Under the pieces are notes generated by a model. That model was not told the origin of the DNA and made no database searches. It saw nothing but the letters and a program-made list of their open reading frames with translations. DNA of 64,000 bases, taken from the NCBI RefSeq assembly GCF_018760735.1, contig NZ_JAHHZN010000022.1, positions 1 to 64,000 on the forward strand, read 5' to 3'. A program made the translations under genes and the position numbers. Each line of letters begins with the position of its first letter. The stretch's first letter is position 1. Source of the DNA: Hymenobacter piscis. GTDB lineage: Bacteria; Bacteroidota; Bacteroidia; Cytophagales; Hymenobacteraceae. Shown here piece by piece: positions 1 through 8,472 of this stretch.

Positions 1-1429
1 GCTGGTCTTCCGCGGAGATGCCGATGCCCGGGTCCTGCACGCTGATGGTGAGCTGCCCGGCCCGGGCCTGGGCGCGCAGGTGCACCACGGCCGCGGGGCC
101 GGAGTACTTGAGGGCGTTGGAAAGCAGATTCACCAGCACCTTGCGCAGCAGGGAGGCATCGAGCCAGAGCTGCTCGTCGCCGCTGAGGGCCAGTTCCACG
201 CGCTGGCCGGGGCGGGCCAGGGGCTGCACGTCGGCCACGGTTTCGGCCAGCAGGGCCGGCAGGTGCACGCGGCCGGGCCGGGCCTGCACCTGCCCCTCCT
301 CGATGCGCCCCACCGAGAGAAACTCCTCCAGGATGCTGTTGAGATGGTTCACCGCCTGGCGGATGCGGGTCAGCTGGCGCGGGCGGCGGGCTTCCAGCTC
401 GGCCAGGGAGTATTTTTCGAGCAGGGCAACCGAGGTGAGCACCACCGTGAGCGGGGTGCGGAACTCGTGCGAGGCCATGCTCACGAAGCGCGACTTGAGC
501 TCGCCCAGTTCCTGCTCGGCCTGCAGGGCCTGGGCCAGCTCCTGCTGGCGCTGCTCCAGCTGGGCCAGCGTGTGGGTCAGGGCCAGGGTGCGGTCGGCCA
601 CCTTCTGCTCCAGCTCGGCGTTGAGACGCTCCACGCGCCGGCGCTCGGCCACCAGGGCCTGGTCGGCCTGGCGCTGGGCCGTAATGTCGAGGATGTACGA
701 CACCACGAACAGCTCCTCATCGAGGTAGAAATAGCTCAGGCTGACTTCGACCGGAAACACGGAGCCATCCTGGCGCCGGCCTTCCAGCTCGCCGCGGTGG
801 GCCCCCATGGCCCGCACCGAGGGGTTGGCGTTGAAGCCCTGGCGCAGCTGCTCATGGTGGCGGCCGGGTGCCGTGGGCACCAGCTGGTCGAGGCTGCGGC
901 CGGGCAGCGAGCCGGGGGCATAGCCGAACTGCTGGTGGGCCATCTGGTTGGCCGACACCATGCGGCCGGCCCGGTTGCAGACAATGATGCCGATGGTGGC
1001 GCTGGCCACCACGGCCTCGAAGCGGCGCACGCTCTGGACCAGCTGCTGCTCGGCCTGGTGCAGGCGCTGCTGCCCGCTCAGGCGCACCAGCAGGTAGTCG
1101 TGGCCGTCGGCAGCGAAGGGCGTGAGCACCACCCGGGCCGGGAAGGTGCTGCCGTCGGCACGGCGGATGTCGGTATCGGTTTCAGCGTGGCCGTGCTGGC
1201 GGGCCCGGGCCAGGTGGGCCACCCAGGCGGTGCGGCCCAGGGCGGGGGCGTGGCCTAGGGGCCGGGGCGCGGCCAGCAGGGCGGCCTCGGAGGGGTAGCC
1301 CAGCAGCTGCACGCCGGCCGGGTTCACCTGTACTAGGCGGCCGCGGCGCACCGCCAGCACCCCCACAAAGCCGGGCGCGGCGGTGGTGGCGGCAGCAAGC
1401 AGGGCCTGGGAAAACGCGGCAGTGGGCAT
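1..1429 (-). CDS. PAS-domain sensor histidine kinase (3' end cut by the left edge)
   Basis: The reverse strand is open from an ATG at 1429 to the left edge, about 476 residues. Two PAS-like regions (about 15-120 and 130-240, the second ending in DITAQRQAD) are followed by a coiled coil (about 240-310). A HisKA dimerisation helix follows, with the phospho-acceptor H321 in SMASHEFRTPLT. The start of the HATPase domain has its N box (LVNLLSNALKYS) and the G1 box DPGIGI close to position 20. No membrane segment is visible, so it is probably a cytoplasmic hybrid-type or orphan sensor kinase. Any receiver domain or partner would lie left of the window. Family assignment is firm; the signal is unknown. 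Confidence 0.9.
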   Translation of the reverse strand, partial: MPTAAFSQALLAAATTAAPGFVGVLAVRRGRLVQVNPAGVQLLGYPSEAALLAAPRPLGHAPALGRTAWVAHLARARQHGHAETDTDIRRADGSTFPARVVLTPFAADGHDYLLVRLSGQQRLHQAEQQLVQSVRRFEAVVASATIGIIVCNRAGRMVSANQMAHQQFGYAPGSLPGRSLDQLVPTAPGRHHEQLRQGFNANPSVRAMGAHRGELEGRRQDGSVFPVEVSLSYFYLDEELFVVSYILDITAQRQADQALVAERRRVERLNAELEQKVADRTLALTHTLAQLEQRQQELAQALQAEQELGELKSRFVSMASHEFRTPLTVVLTSVALLEKYSLAELEARRPRQLTRIRQAVNHLNSILEEFLSVGRIEEGQVQARPGRVHLPALLAETVADVQPLARPGQRVELALSGDEQLWLDASLLRKVLVNLLSNALKYSGPAAVVHLRAQARAGQLTISVQDPGIGISAEDQ

Positions 1430-1613
1430 GAGGCGGAAAAGGCGAAAACGGAAGGCCGGCGCCGGGCAGGGCATACCAGCGCGAAGCCGGGCCGCCGCCG
1501 CCGGAAACCAGCCGGATGCGGCCGCAAAGTGCAACGAAACCACCAAAACACCGCATGACGAAGGTCACGCCCCCGGGTGATGCCGCTCATGGGCGGGCGG
1601 GGGCCGCGGCTGG

Positions 1614-1621
1614 TAGTTTTG
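1614..1621 (+). promoter_or_regulatory. possible Bacteroidetes -7 element (TAGTTTTG)
   Basis: TAGTTTTG fits the Bacteroidetes -7 consensus TAnnTTTG and lies about 32 bases before the ATG at 1653. I see no good -33 TTTG at the expected distance, so the call rests on one box. Confidence 0.35.
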
Positions 1622-1652
1622 TGGCTACCAACCCCTCCCCAGGCTTCTGCTC

Positions 1653-1961
1653 ATGACTGTTCTGTCCTCCCCTCCGGTGCTGGCGCCCGAATCGACGGTG
1701 CTGCTGGTGCTGCTGCCGCTGGCCCCGCGCCCGGCCGACCTGCCAGCCGCGCTGGGGCAGCTGCAGCACCAGCTGGGCCCCCAAGTGCAGGTGCTGCGCA
1801 TCGACGAAGCCACGCACCCCGCAGTGGTGCGCAGCTTCGGCACCACCGAGCTGCCGGCCTGCGTGCTCCTGCGCGACGGCGTGGAGCTGTGGCGACACCA
1901 GGGCCTGCCCAACGATGCCACCAGCCTGGGCAGCCTGCTCCGAACGCTGCACCCGGCCTAG
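1653..1961 (+). CDS. thioredoxin-fold protein without the CxxC motif
   Basis: A protein of 102 residues with a thioredoxin-like pattern: a beta-strand (STVLLVLLPL), a helix, QVQVLRIDEATHPAVVRSFG, and a cis-Pro-like stretch (TTELPACVLLRDGVELWRHQ). The usual CxxC is absent; the only Cys is in the ELPACVLL strand. It is therefore more likely a thiol-binding or structural thioredoxin relative than an active reductase. It is divergent from the histidine kinase at 1429 and has a candidate -7 box at 1614. Its substrate cannot be read from the sequence. Confidence 0.65.
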   Translation: MTVLSSPPVLAPESTVLLVLLPLAPRPADLPAALGQLQHQLGPQVQVLRIDEATHPAVVRSFGTTELPACVLLRDGVELWRHQGLPNDATSLGSLLRTLHPA

Positions 1962-2051
1962 GGCAGACAGACAATCAGGCACACGCGGCGGACTACGCAC
2001 ACGACATGTCCGCCCGCGCCACACGGCCCCGGCACGGCTACCGGCCGGCGG

Positions 2052-2432
2052 CTACTGCCCGCGCACCAGGGCCAACCGGCTCGAAAACACCTGCCCGATG
2101 TGGTGGGCGCGCAGCTTGGCTTCTTGGGCCACGGGGCCGGCAAACAGCTCGTCCACCGTCATGAAAAACAAGGCCAGCCAGCGCGCAAAGTGCGTGTGGT
2201 TGATGGGCAAGGGGAAGTGGTGGCGCAGCGGGTGGCCCTGGTAGCGGTTGGTGCGCAACAGCAGGCCGCTCCAGAAGTCGTAGAGGCGGGGCAGGTGCTC
2301 GGCCCAGTTCACCTGGGCTACGTCGTCGAAGATGGGAGCCAGCACGGTGTCAGCGCGTACTTTCTGGTAGAAGGTGTCCACCAGGCGGCGGATGTCGTCT
2401 TCGGTTTCGATATCGGCGGTGGGGTGGCTCAT
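2052..2432 (-). CDS. group III truncated haemoglobin
   Basis: About 126 residues with the group III truncated globin pattern: an N-terminal DIRRLVDTFYQKVRAD, then FDDVAQVNWAEHLPRLYDFW, a haem-pocket stretch around HHFPLPINHTHFARWLALF with the likely proximal His, and a VDELFAGPVA segment. Such globins bind oxygen or nitric oxide in the cytoplasm and often accompany microaerobic respiration genes, which fits the cbb3 cluster next door. I chose the ATG at 2432 (MSHPTADIETED), where family similarity begins. An in-frame start 42 bases upstream would run into the intergenic repeat. Confidence 0.85.
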   Translation of the reverse strand: MSHPTADIETEDDIRRLVDTFYQKVRADTVLAPIFDDVAQVNWAEHLPRLYDFWSGLLLRTNRYQGHPLRHHFPLPINHTHFARWLALFFMTVDELFAGPVAQEAKLRAHHIGQVFSSRLALVRGQ

Positions 2433-2470
2433 GTGCAGTAAGCCGGGTGGCAGCAATGGTTCATAGGTCG

Positions 2471-2557
2471 TCATGCTTCGACTGCGCTCAGTATGAAATT
2501 CTTACTTCATGCGCCAGGCTCCCCCTCTCCCCAAGGAGAGGGGGCTGGAGGTGGGGT
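2471..2557 (+). repeat. composite intergenic repeat, copy A
   Basis: This has two parts: TCATGCTTCGACTGCGCTCA (from 2471), then a palindrome CCCCCTCTCC-CCAA-GGAGAGGGGG (from 2521) introduced by GCCAGGCT. An inverted copy of the whole arrangement lies at 5252-5369, so the pair brackets the copper ATPase gene. It is an intergenic, non-coding, REP-like element. Confidence 0.75.
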
Positions 2558-2688
2558 TTCCGCTGCAAAGATGCCCGGATATTCCCGGCCGGCCCGCTGA
2601 CGATAATCACGCCCCAGCGTGAGGCTTCTCATGGGGGGCGGGCAGAGCGAGCCGGAGCTTTGCGGCTGTACCATCCGGCCGAACTGTC

Positions 2689-5250
2689 GTGTCTGCTTCC
2701 GTACTTGAACGCCCGGCCACCCGCCTGGCCTGCACCCACTGCGGCGACGAGTGCCCGCCCGAACCCCTGCTGCTCGACGAGCAGCCCTTCTGCTGCGCCG
2801 GCTGCCGCACCGTGTACGAGCTGCTGGCCGCCCACAACCTCTGCACTTACTATGCCCTCGACGAGCGGCCCGGCCTGAAGGTGCAGGCGGTGGAGCTGCC
2901 CGGCCGCTTCGATTACCTCGACGAAGAAAGCGTGCAGGCCCAGCTGCTCAGCTTCCGCTCGCCTGAGCGCGCCCGCCTCACCCTGCACATTCCGCAGCTG
3001 CACTGCACCTCCTGCATCTGGCTGCTGGAGCAGCTCGGCCGCCTCGATGCCGGCATTGTGGAAGCGCGGGTGCAGTTTCTGCGCAAGGAAATTACCCTCA
3101 GCTACCGGCCCGACCAAACCAGCCTCAAGGCCGTGGTGCAGCTGCTGGCCTCGGTGGGCTACGAGCCGCAGATTACGCTGGCCGAGCTGGGCGCCCAGCC
3201 CCACCGCGCCAGCCGCACGCTCTACTACCAGCTGGGGCTGGCGGCCTTCGCCTTCGGCAACGTGATGCTGCTGGCCCTGCCCGACTACTTCTCGTGGGTG
3301 GAGGAGCTGCAGGCCGGTTTCGGGCGGTTTTTTGGGGTGCTGAGCCTGGCGCTGGCCCTGCCGGTGCTGCTGGTGAGTGCGCGGCCCTTCTGGCACTCGG
3401 CCTGGCTGGGCGTGCGCCAGCGCTACATCAACCTCGATTTTCCCATCACGCTGGGGCTGTTTTCCCTGTTCGGAGTGAGCACCTGGGAGGTGCTGCGCGG
3501 CACCGGGCCGGGCTACTTCGATTCGTTTACGGGCCTTATCTTCTTCATGCTCATCGGCAAGTGGGTGCAGCAGCGCACCTACGATGCCCTGCGCTTCGAC
3601 CGCGACTTTACTTCCTACTTCCCGGTGGCCGTGACGCGCCTGCTGCCCGAGGGCGGCACCCGGTCGGTATCGGTGAAGGAGCTGCGGGCGGGGCACCGCA
3701 TCCGGGTGCGGCACCAGGAAGTGGTGCCCGCCGATGCCGTGCTGCTGCGCGGCGCGGGCCAGATCGACTACGCCTTCGTGTCGGGCGAGAGCACGCCGGT
3801 GGCGCGCGCCTCGGGCGAACTGGTGTACGCCGGCGGCCGGCAGCTGGGCGAGGCCATCGAGCTGGAAGTGGTGCGCGAAGTCAGCCAGGGCTACCTCACC
3901 CAGCTCTGGAACAACCCTGCCTTCGCCAAAACCGACGCCGCCGCTACCCTGGAAACCTACGCCAACCGCGTGGGCCGCTACTTCGTGGCCGTGACGCTGG
4001 TGCTGGCCCTGGGTACGCTGCTCTACTGGGGCCCGCGCGACCCGGCGCTGATGTGGCAGGCCTTCACCTCGGTGCTCGTCATTGCCTGCCCCTGCGCCCT
4101 GTCGCTGGCCTCACCCTTTGCGCTGGGGGCCGCGCTGCGGGTACTGGGCCGCCACCAGCTCTACCTCAAAAACGGCACCGTAGTCGAAACCCTGGCCCGC
4201 GCCGATACGCTGGTATTCGACAAAACCGGCACGCTCACCGATGCCGGCCAGGCCGAAGTGCAGTACCACGGCCGCCCGCTCACGGCCGCCGAGCAGGCCC
4301 TGGTGGCCACCGCCGCCGCCCAATCCACGCACCCGCTCAGCCAGCGCCTGGCCCGCGAAGCCACCGGCCCCGCCGTAGCCCTGCACACCTGCCGCGAAGT
4401 GGCCGGGCAGGGCGTAGCCGCCGCTGCCGCCGATACGGCCGCCACCGTGCGCCTGGGCGCCGCCGCGTTCTGCGGCTTCGCCCCGACGGACCTGGCCGCC
4501 GCCGCGCCGACACCAACTTCCGGGGCCGCTCATTCCGCTGCTGCCGATGTGCCCTCCCAAGCCGCTGCTGCCGTTCCTGCTGCTGCCGGTGAAGCGCCTG
4601 CTCCGTTCGCCGCCGCCGGGGCCGTTGCCGCGCCCGAAACGCGGGTGTACGTGGCCCTGAACGACGAGCCGGCCGGCTACTACAGCTTTCACAACGTGTA
4701 CCGCCCGGCGGTGCCCGCGCTGCTGGCCGGGCTGGCCGGGCTGGCCGGCCGCTACCGCCTGGCCGTGCTCTCGGGCGATACCGAGGCCGAGCGGCCCCGC
4801 CTGCGGGCCCTGCTGGGCGAGCGGGCCGAGCTGCGCTTCCGCCAGTCGCCGGCCGACAAGCTGGCCTACATTGCCGCCGAGCGGGCCCGGGGCCACACCG
4901 TGGTGATGGTGGGCGACGGCCTCAACGACGCCGGCGCCCTGCGCGCCGCCGATGCCGGCGTGGCCCTCACCGACACGCTCACCAACTTCTCGCCTGCCTG
5001 CGACGCCATTCTCGACGCCCGCGAGCTGGGCCGCCTGGCCACGCTGCTGGCCTTTGCCCGGGCCAGCCTGCGGGTGGTGCTCCTCACCTTCGGCCTCTCA
5101 TTCTGCTACAACGGCTTCGGGCTGGCCCTGGCCGTGCAGGGCCGGTTCACACCCATCGTCTCGGCCATTCTGATGCCCATCAGCTCCCTGAGTGTGATGC
5201 TGGTAGCCACGCTGCTGGTGCGCCGCGCCGCCCGGCGGCTGGCGTTGTGA
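2689..5250 (+). CDS. ccoI: copper-transporting P1B-type ATPase of cbb3 oxidase assembly (CcoI/FixI)
   Basis: A protein of 853 residues starting with GTG at 2689. An N-terminal cysteine-rich motif (CTHCGDEC, CCAGC) precedes an HMA metal site (LHCTSCIWLLEQL). After the membrane helices come SGEST in the actuator domain, the transport motif CPC (C467-P-C469) and the phosphorylated D511 in DKTGTLTD. GDGLNDAGAL follows, and the last helix pair is at the C-terminus. This family exports Cu(I) for the CuB site of cbb3 oxidase. Residues about 597-650 form an Ala/Pro-rich insertion in the cytoplasmic P/N region, likely disordered. The gene heads the cco cluster and is flanked by inverted repeat copies. 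Confidence 0.95.
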   Translation: MSASVLERPATRLACTHCGDECPPEPLLLDEQPFCCAGCRTVYELLAAHNLCTYYALDERPGLKVQAVELPGRFDYLDEESVQAQLLSFRSPERARLTLHIPQLHCTSCIWLLEQLGRLDAGIVEARVQFLRKEITLSYRPDQTSLKAVVQLLASVGYEPQITLAELGAQPHRASRTLYYQLGLAAFAFGNVMLLALPDYFSWVEELQAGFGRFFGVLSLALALPVLLVSARPFWHSAWLGVRQRYINLDFPITLGLFSLFGVSTWEVLRGTGPGYFDSFTGLIFFMLIGKWVQQRTYDALRFDRDFTSYFPVAVTRLLPEGGTRSVSVKELRAGHRIRVRHQEVVPADAVLLRGAGQIDYAFVSGESTPVARASGELVYAGGRQLGEAIELEVVREVSQGYLTQLWNNPAFAKTDAAATLETYANRVGRYFVAVTLVLALGTLLYWGPRDPALMWQAFTSVLVIACPCALSLASPFALGAALRVLGRHQLYLKNGTVVETLARADTLVFDKTGTLTDAGQAEVQYHGRPLTAAEQALVATAAAQSTHPLSQRLAREATGPAVALHTCREVAGQGVAAAAADTAATVRLGAAAFCGFAPTDLAAAAPTPTSGAAHSAAADVPSQAAAAVPAAAGEAPAPFAAAGAVAAPETRVYVALNDEPAGYYSFHNVYRPAVPALLAGLAGLAGRYRLAVLSGDTEAERPRLRALLGERAELRFRQSPADKLAYIAAERARGHTVVMVGDGLNDAGALRAADAGVALTDTLTNFSPACDAILDARELGRLATLLAFARASLRVVLLTFGLSFCYNGFGLALAVQGRFTPIVSAILMPISSLSVMLVATLLVRRAARRLAL

Positions 5251-5251
5251 C

Positions 5252-5369
5252 CTCCCCCCCCCGCCCCCCTCTCCTTAGGGAGAGGGGGAGCCTGGCGTAA
5301 GAACTGAGAATCGAGAAGTAAAAACGGAGAAGTCAGGCCCTCATGCTGAGCGCAGTCGAAGCATGATGA
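5252..5369 (-). repeat. composite intergenic repeat, copy B (inverted relative to copy A)
   Basis: Read on the reverse strand this repeats copy A: CATGCTTCGACTGCGCTCAG, a variable middle, CGCCAGGCTCCCCCTCTCC and the partner arm. The C-run at 5252-5262 and the palindrome directly after the ccoI stop could also act as a terminator-like structure. Confidence 0.7.
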
Positions 5370-5419
5370 CCTTATAGTCCCGTATCCCATCCAACCCCTA
5401 AACCACCCTCCATCGTCTG

Positions 5420-5458
5420 GCTCCCCCTCTCCACAGGAGAGGGGGCCGGGGGGTGAGG
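5420..5458 (+). repeat. CCCCCTCTCC/GGAGAGGGGG palindromic repeat, copy C
   Basis: GGCTCCCCCTCTCC-ACA-GGAGAGGGGG followed by a G-rich tail (CCGGGGGGTGAGG), just before ccoS. It has the same core as copies A, B, D and E but lacks the CATGCTTCGACTG half. Confidence 0.7.
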
Positions 5459-5469
5459 TGCTCTTCCCC

Positions 5470-5655
5470 ATGACCATCATCTTCCTGCTCATCGGTATCA
5501 GTCTGACGGTGGCCCTCACGTTTCTGGGGGCGTTTTTGTGGGCCGTGCGCTCGGGCCAGTACGACGATGCCTACACGCCCGCCGTGCGCATGCTGTTCGA
5601 GGACGAGCCGGCGGCCCGCCCGGCGGGGCATGACATCAATCAACCCCGCCCGTAA
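5470..5655 (+). CDS. ccoS: cbb3 oxidase maturation protein CcoS
   Basis: A protein of 61 residues with one N-terminal membrane helix (MTIIFLLIGISLTVALTF) followed by the typical WAVRSGQYDDAYTPAVRMLF segment. CcoS proteins are short membrane factors needed for cofactor insertion into cbb3 oxidase. The ATG at 5470 is preferred over an in-frame GTG four codons earlier because it begins at the helix. The gene lies between ccoI and ccoNO in the usual ccoI-ccoS order. Confidence 0.88.
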   Translation: MTIIFLLIGISLTVALTFLGAFLWAVRSGQYDDAYTPAVRMLFEDEPAARPAGHDINQPRP

Positions 5656-5725
5656 CGGCCGTCATGCCCGCCGGGGGGGACGCGCAGGACCTTTGGGCTA
5701 CTGATTCACCCAAGCTTTCTGCGCA

Positions 5726-7927
5726 ATGCAAGCCACCTCCCCGCCTCCCCTGACCGCCGCTGCGCCGCTGGCGCCGGACCGGCCCCGACCGGCGCTCGAC
5801 ACGTTTCTCTACGACAACCGGATTGTCCGCGACTTCGGCCTGGCCACCGTGTTCTGGGGCGTGGCGGGCATGCTGGTGGGCATCCTGGCCGCCTTTCAGC
5901 TGGCCCTGCCCGAGGCCAACCTGCACACCTCCTTCACTACGTTTGGCCGCATCCGGCCGCTGCACACCAACGCGGTCATCTTCGCCTTCGTCGGCAACGG
6001 CATTTTCATGGGCGTGTACTACTCGCTGCAGCGGCTGTGCAAGACGCCCATGTTTTCGCGGGTACTCAGCCGGGTACACTTCTGGGGCTGGCAGCTCATC
6101 ATCCTGAGCGCGCTGATTTCGCTGCCGCTGGGCATCAGCACCAGCAAGGAGTACGCCGAGCTGGAGTGGCCCATCGACATTGCCATTACGCTGGTGTGGG
6201 TGGTGTTCGGCTGGAACATGTTCGGCACCATTGTGCGGCGGCGCGAGCGGCACCTGTACGTGGGCATCTGGTTCTACATTGCCACGTTCCTCACGGTAGC
6301 CGTGCTGCACATCGTCAACTCGATGGAGGTGCCGGTGACCTTCTTCAAGAGCTACTCCATGTACGCCGGGGTGCAGGATGCGCTGGTGCAGTGGTGGTAC
6401 GGCCACAACGCGGTGGCTTTCTTCCTGACCACGCCCTACCTGGGCCTGATGTACTACTTCCTGCCCAAGGCCGCCGGCCGGCCGGTGTACTCATACCGCC
6501 TGAGCATCATCCACTTCTGGTCGCTGATTTTCATCTACATCTGGGCCGGGCCGCACCACTTGCTCTACACCGCCCTGCCCGACTGGGCCCAGAGCCTGGG
6601 CGTGGCCTTCTCCGTGATGCTGATTGCGCCCTCGTGGGGCGGCATGATTAACGGCCTGCTCACGCTGCGCGGCGCCTGGGACAAGGTGCGCGAGGAGCCG
6701 GTGCTCAAGTTTATGGTGGTGGCCGTGACGGCCTACGGCATGGCCACCTTCGAGGGCCCGATGCTGAGCCTCAAGAACGTGAATGCCATTGCCCACTTCA
6801 CCGACTGGATTGTGGCCCACGTGCACGTGGGGGCCCTGGGCTGGAACGGCTTCCTCACCTTCGCCATGCTCTACTGGCTGTGGCCGCGCCTCTACCGCAC
6901 CGCACTCTACTCCAAGCGCCTGGCCAACGTGCACTTTATGCTGGGCGTGTTCGGCATCCTGCTCTACGCCCTGCCCATGTACTGGGCCGGCTTCACCCAG
7001 GGCCTGATGTGGAAGCAGTTCAATGCCGAGGGCATGCTGCAGTACCCCAACTTCCTGGAAACGGTGCTCAGCCTCGTGCCCATGTACTACCTGCGCGGCA
7101 TTGGCGGGGTGCTGTACCTGAGCGGTGTGCTGCTGATGGTGTACAACCTGTACCAGACTGCCCAGGCCGGCACGCTGCTGGCCCGGGAACCGGCCCAGGC
7201 CCCCGCGCTGCTGCCCGAAGCCCAGGACCCGCACGTGCAGCCCGGCCACTGGCACCGCTGGCTGGAGCGCCGCCCCTTCCAGCTGGCCGTGCTGGCCACG
7301 GTGGCCATCCTCATCGGCGGGCTGGTGGAGATGATTCCGACCTTCCTGGTGAAGTCCAACGTGCCCACCATTGCCTCGGTGCAGCCCTACCGCCCGCTGG
7401 AGCTGCAGGGCCGCGACCTGTACATCCGCGAAGGCTGCCAGAACTGCCACTCGCAGATGGTGCGCCCCTTCCGCTCCGAAACCGAGCGCTACGGCGAGTA
7501 CTCGAAAGCCGGCGAGTACGTGTACGACCGGCCCTTCCTGTGGGGCAGCAAGCGCACCGGCCCCGACCTGCACCGCGTGGGCCGCAAGTACCCCCACTCC
7601 TGGCACTACAACCACATGCTGGACCCTACCAGCATGTCGCCCGGCTCCATCATGCCGCCCTACCCCTGGCTGTTCGACGACGCCATCGACTACCGCTCGC
7701 TGCCGAAGAAAATTGAGGTGCTCCGCGGCCTGGGCACGCCCTACCCGGCCGGCTTCGAGCAGCAGGCCGTGGCCGACGCCCGCCGCCAGGCCCAGGGCAT
7801 TGTGCAGGAGCTGAAGAAAGAAGACATCGAGGTGAAATCCGACCGCGAAATCGTGGCCCTGATTGCCTACCTCCAGCGCCTGGGCACCGACATCAAGGGG
7901 AGGGCCGACTCCCCCGCCGCGCAGTAA
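5726..7927 (+). CDS. ccoNO: cbb3-type cytochrome c oxidase, fused subunits I and II (CcoN-CcoO)
   Basis: A protein of 733 residues. About residues 1-470 are CcoN: a multi-pass haem-copper oxidase core with histidines for haem b and the b3-CuB centre (for example WWYGHNAVAFF, WAGPHHLLYT, AHVHVGALGWNG). After a proline-rich linker and a membrane anchor (about 515-540) comes CcoO, with one c-type haem site C571-Q-N-C574-H575. Downstream are GSKRTGPDLHRVGRKY and the axial-Met candidate in SIMPPYPWLF. This is the oxygen-reducing, proton-pumping core used at low oxygen. The N-O fusion is known in Bacteroidetes; most other phyla have separate genes. Confidence 0.96.
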   Translation: MQATSPPPLTAAAPLAPDRPRPALDTFLYDNRIVRDFGLATVFWGVAGMLVGILAAFQLALPEANLHTSFTTFGRIRPLHTNAVIFAFVGNGIFMGVYYSLQRLCKTPMFSRVLSRVHFWGWQLIILSALISLPLGISTSKEYAELEWPIDIAITLVWVVFGWNMFGTIVRRRERHLYVGIWFYIATFLTVAVLHIVNSMEVPVTFFKSYSMYAGVQDALVQWWYGHNAVAFFLTTPYLGLMYYFLPKAAGRPVYSYRLSIIHFWSLIFIYIWAGPHHLLYTALPDWAQSLGVAFSVMLIAPSWGGMINGLLTLRGAWDKVREEPVLKFMVVAVTAYGMATFEGPMLSLKNVNAIAHFTDWIVAHVHVGALGWNGFLTFAMLYWLWPRLYRTALYSKRLANVHFMLGVFGILLYALPMYWAGFTQGLMWKQFNAEGMLQYPNFLETVLSLVPMYYLRGIGGVLYLSGVLLMVYNLYQTAQAGTLLAREPAQAPALLPEAQDPHVQPGHWHRWLERRPFQLAVLATVAILIGGLVEMIPTFLVKSNVPTIASVQPYRPLELQGRDLYIREGCQNCHSQMVRPFRSETERYGEYSKAGEYVYDRPFLWGSKRTGPDLHRVGRKYPHSWHYNHMLDPTSMSPGSIMPPYPWLFDDAIDYRSLPKKIEVLRGLGTPYPAGFEQQAVADARRQAQGIVQELKKEDIEVKSDREIVALIAYLQRLGTDIKGRADSPAAQ

Positions 7928-7947
7928 CCCTTAACGCCCGCTTTGCC

Positions 7948-8151
7948 ATGGATAAAAACGTGCTCCAACACATTGCCGGCATCGAGCTGTACCCGCTCAT
8001 CTCGCTGGCCATCTTCTTCCTCTTTTTTCTGGGCCTGCTCGCCTACGTGCTGCTGGCCGACCGCCGCCACCTGGGCCGCATGAGCGAGCTGCCGCTGAGC
8101 GCCGACGCTGAACCCGCTTCTTCACCTTTCACCCCTCAACCGCTATGCTAA
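7948..8151 (+). CDS. ccoQ: cbb3 oxidase subunit CcoQ-like membrane protein
   Basis: A protein of 67 residues with one central membrane helix (about 16-37, LISLAIFFLFFLGLLAYVLL) and a basic cytoplasmic turn (ADRRHLGRM). Position between ccoNO and ccoP, size and topology match CcoQ, which stabilises the oxidase. The last codons overlap the start of the next gene (ATG at 8145), which suggests translational coupling. Confidence 0.75.
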   Translation: MDKNVLQHIAGIELYPLISLAIFFLFFLGLLAYVLLADRRHLGRMSELPLSADAEPASSPFTPQPLC

Positions 8152-8468
8152 CCCGTCGCACCCTCTCGCTGATTTTTGCCGCCCTGCTCACCGGCTATTC
8201 TGCCGCCGCCCAAACTGCTCCTGCTGCGGCCGGCCCGCAGGGCACCGATGTGCTGTCGTGGGCCGTGTGGTGGGTGGCCGGCCTGGCCCTGCTCATGGCC
8301 ATCATCACGGGCTCCTCCATTGCTTCGGCGGCCCAGCGCTACGGCGCCGAGGTGGCGGCGGAGGAAACCCCGGCTCCGCGGGCAGCCGAGCCGGTAGCCG
8401 CGGCAGCGCGTCCCCTGGCCCCGCAGGCGCGCCCGGTGGCGGCCCCGGTTGAATGCGTAGCTGCCTAA
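8145..8468 (+). CDS. small membrane protein of the cco operon, function unknown
   Basis: A protein of 107 residues with a cleavable signal peptide (about 1-23, ending SAAAQ) and one membrane helix (about 39-58, WAVWWVAGLALLMAIITGSS). An Ala/Pro/Arg-rich tail of low complexity follows. It overlaps ccoQ by 7 bases and lies directly before ccoP, so it is in the same transcription unit. CcoP, the next protein, begins with the same layout (signal peptide, short linker, membrane helix), so this gene may be a diverged copy of the CcoP N-terminus or a lineage-specific accessory subunit. Its function is not recognised. Confidence 0.65.
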   Translation: MLTRRTLSLIFAALLTGYSAAAQTAPAAAGPQGTDVLSWAVWWVAGLALLMAIITGSSIASAAQRYGAEVAAEETPAPRAAEPVAAAARPLAPQARPVAAPVECVAA

Positions 8469-8472
8469 TCGT

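Noticed and set aside
80..1258. Long forward-strand open frames over the histidine kinase
   Set aside because: The reverse strand encodes PAS, HisKA and HATPase motifs throughout; the forward frames are mirror images caused by high GC content. The same applies to the long antisense frames over ccoI, ccoNO, ccoG, the persulfide dioxygenase and traG.
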